This document shows positions 61,777 to 64,000 of a DNA stretch of 64,000 nt, in pieces. The translations under genes were made by a program, and so were the position numbers. The number at the start of each line of letters is the position of its first letter. Position 1 is the first letter of the stretch. Source of the stretch: Acanthornis magna (lineage: Eukaryota > Chordata > Aves > Passeriformes > Acanthizidae); contig JAWUZG010000970.1 of assembly GCA_036785705.1 (NCBI GenBank), forward strand, positions 5,717,501-5,781,500, in the 5' to 3' direction. The notes beneath the pieces are model-generated. The model saw only the letters and a program-made list of their open reading frames with translations, was not told where the DNA came from and made no database searches.

Positions 61777-62297
61777 GTAAGGTGATTCTGCAAAAAAAAA
61801 AAAAAAGAACTTTGTGACCCACCTCTATTAAACAGCCCCTTTAAATGAGTTGCAGTCCAACATGAGTAGAAGTATTTTATAAAGTTTACACTGAGGCCCT
61901 GTGAATTACAGGAGCAGCAGCAAGTGATAATGGAAGCATGGGTGGGAGAAATTTGAGCTTGGTGGAAACTGCAAGGTTGCTTACTAAACAACTCTTCAAA
62001 GCTGGTGCTGTTATGAGAATACTGGTAGTAAAAGTAAATAAAATTATTGTCCTTAACACTTACAGTGTGATGATGATGACATACATAAAGGCTTTATTTG
62101 TTTAGCATAAAACTACTTCTATTTCAGATTATATGTGGCAGTATCTTTCTGCTTGCTAGTATATATTAGCTCAATTAGCCATTCATTTCATTGCATCCCG
62201 TACATAGCATGCTTCCATTAACTTGATTAATATCAATTTCTCTGCAGCCATTGTCTCAGCATGAGTAAGATGATGACCATATTTCCTTTTTATACAG
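61777..62297 (+). other. AMPH: AMPH intron 19
   Basis: This 521-bp AT-rich intron has a poly-A run at ~61792-61805. No other feature was recognised. Confidence 0.75.
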
Positions 62298-62354
62298 GAG
62301 AGTGTCGAGGCAGGGGATAAGGAGAAAACTGGAGTTGCTGAGAAGGAAAGCGAG
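62298..62354 (+). CDS. AMPH: AMPH exon 20, acidic linker
   Basis: These 57 bases encode ESVEAGDKEKTGVAEKESE, an acidic segment typical of the linker before the SH3 domain. The exon is phase 0 at both ends, with acceptor CCTTTTTATACAG and donor GTACAT. Direct alignment to the human linker is weak because this part evolves fast, so the call rests on splice signals, phase and composition. Confidence 0.78.
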
Positions 62355-64000
62355 GTACATATGAATAGACTCAAGAGTATGGTTGTACTTTAATATCTTC
62401 AAGAGAACCATGGCAAAAAATTTGTCATTTGCATGTCATCAATAGGCCGGCTGATACAATGTGACTGTGACCTAACTGTGGTATTAAAGTCTAACACTGC
62501 ACAGATAGATCTGTGGCATATATTCTAACAGATCACCTCTCATTCAATGCAAGATTTATTTTAGAACCTGACTGTTGCAACAGTACAGAGTGATAAATAT
62601 GTCATTGCAGCAAACAAAGCAGCTCCATGGCTGAAGGAGGTATAATGCTGCTTCTATTGACATTTGGAAATACACCACGTAGATTTCCAGTAGCTTTTAC
62701 AATTTCCGTATATTCGTTTGTCTAGCCTTCTTGTAAAATTCTTTATGAAAAGAAAATAAAAAAAGTATTATTAATCATTTCTTTTTCCTGGCACAGTATG
62801 CCCTGAGATAAAACAGATACTTGAAAATAATCATATTATGAGTTGCTTTGCTAAAGTGCAGTGTGGCAGCAAGTTAGATACAGTTAATATCAAATTACAA
62901 AGCAAATGAAAAGCTTAATAACATACTTTAACCTATACATATGTGGACTTGAATGATTGCCTATATTTCTTCAGGGGTGATAAAAGTACTTACTCTGAAT
63001 CTTTGTATACCAAAGTGAAACTACAACATACTCAAACGTGCAGGGAGTAATGGCTGCTTATTAAACTCAGGGATAGAATCAGGGACTGGGAAATAACTCC
63101 TAGTTATTAATCACTCAGGATTTGTATCTCAAGGTGCTGACAACCTGCTTTTTTGTACTTATTGATTTTGCTGCCATGATATCTGCAAAAAAGTAATGGA
63201 CTGGTTTCAGAACATGTTAAGTTCAGCTGTCCAAGCTTAGGTTTATTATCCTGCTGTAAAACAGCATTAGGTCTGCTAGAGCCGAGGATATATCTGTGGC
63301 TGTAGGGCATACCAGCATCACTTGGAAAAGAATTTGTGAATTACTGGTGCTGTATTCCTCATCAATGCTGCCACATTCACATGCATGGGAAGAAAGTCCA
63401 GAGTGGGAGTGGTAGATCAAGCCCAGCTTGGTGTTGACACAGTGCAAGAGAGTGTTACGTTGCTCCTCTGGCATTGCCTTGTCACTCCCACTTTTGTACT
63501 AGCACCAAGGCTAAGTCTTTGAAATCTTTCCCCTTTATTCTAATGCTACTTGTTCTTATAGACTTAGGTGTCTTATCTGAGAGTGAATTTGCCCCTGTGT
63601 TCTGTTTAAAATACCTATTTTAAACAGTATTACTCTATGCAGAAGAGCTACTATAAGGGATCAAGTTATTTGTTAAGCTGATATTTGACTGTCAATGGAG
63701 GGTGGTCCCTTTGATACTCTGTAAGTTGCGTAACAAATTCTTCAGTACTACCTCAGAATCTTCCAAGACTTTGCAATGGATGCATTCCCTAAAACATTAT
63801 AATTCATTTCTCTTGACATTAGCTAGTTTAGCTGTGATTATAACCAACTGTCATAAAAATTACCCATTCCTATTCTAAATCTAGCCATGGGGCAAGAACT
63901 TCAGCTCTGGTAGATGAGTGTATGTCAGGGATTGCTTCTGGCACATCCCAGCGGCAGGCTTGGTACCCCTTCTTCTCATCTTTCTGGGCTCATTATCACT
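62355..64000 (+). other. AMPH: AMPH intron 20, partial
   Basis: The final 1.6 kb is AT-rich intron with no recognised exon or mobile element. The SH3 exons must lie beyond the window. Confidence 0.7.

Larger units (their letters stand above)
1..64000 (+). other. AMPH: AMPH gene, partial (intron 1 to a late intron)
   Basis: The window lies inside amphiphysin, a brain-enriched adaptor that bends membranes through an N-terminal BAR domain, binds clathrin and AP-2 through its middle, and recruits dynamin and synaptojanin through a C-terminal SH3 domain (family knowledge). Nineteen exons or candidate exons can be placed, and their junction phases all agree. They total 3,171 nt (1,057 codons) with the large optional exon, or 1,404 nt (468 codons) without it. 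The first coding exon (~23 residues) lies upstream of the window. The SH3 exons and the 3' UTR lie downstream. Identity rests on near-identical recall of vertebrate amphiphysin across the BAR exons. Confidence 0.97.

Overview
The window is animal nuclear DNA, most likely from a bird. Short coding blocks with GT/AG borders are scattered through long AT-rich introns. The interspersed repeats are CR1 LINE copies, whose antisense pieces show the usual avian 3' end, and endogenous-retrovirus-type LTRs of a kind typical of birds. No bacterial operons, tRNAs, rRNAs or CRISPR arrays were seen.

One gene on the plus strand accounts for all the convincing coding sequence: AMPH (amphiphysin), a nerve-terminal endocytic adaptor. 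The window starts in intron 1, after the exon for the first ~23 residues, and ends before the SH3 exons. The joined exons stay in one frame and match the known protein. From 12574 to 39849, eight exons encode the N-BAR membrane-bending domain from residue ~24 on. From 42702 to 50163, five exons encode the proline-rich and clathrin/AP-2 binding region, with PPVPPLP, an FxDxF motif, LLDLD, DPF and PWDLW. From 52778 to 62354, small acidic linker exons lead toward the SH3 domain.

The most interesting item is a 1,767-nt open exon at 50447-52213. It has splice borders and is phase 0 at both ends, so it can be included or skipped without breaking the frame. It would add 589 acidic, disordered residues, with a tryptophan-rich cluster near the C-terminal side, between two short exons that are adjacent in ordinary amphiphysin. 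Retinal amphiphysin I isoforms with large inserts have been described in mammals; equating this exon with them is my inference. Two further in-phase candidates are a 15-nt microexon (47509-47523) and a 36-nt exon (61741-61776). Two back-to-back perfect hairpins lie directly after the exon 10 donor.

Introns 1 and 2 carry LTR-like copies: three in sense (1-766, ~21055-21971, ~23976-24886) and one antisense (~8083-8905). CR1 copies lie in intron 3 (antisense), intron 4 (sense, a broken reverse transcriptase) and intron 11 (antisense). The remaining intronic sequence is AT-rich with a few simple repeats and two unclassified GC-richer blocks. Exon numbers are counted along this window, with the unseen first exon as 1.
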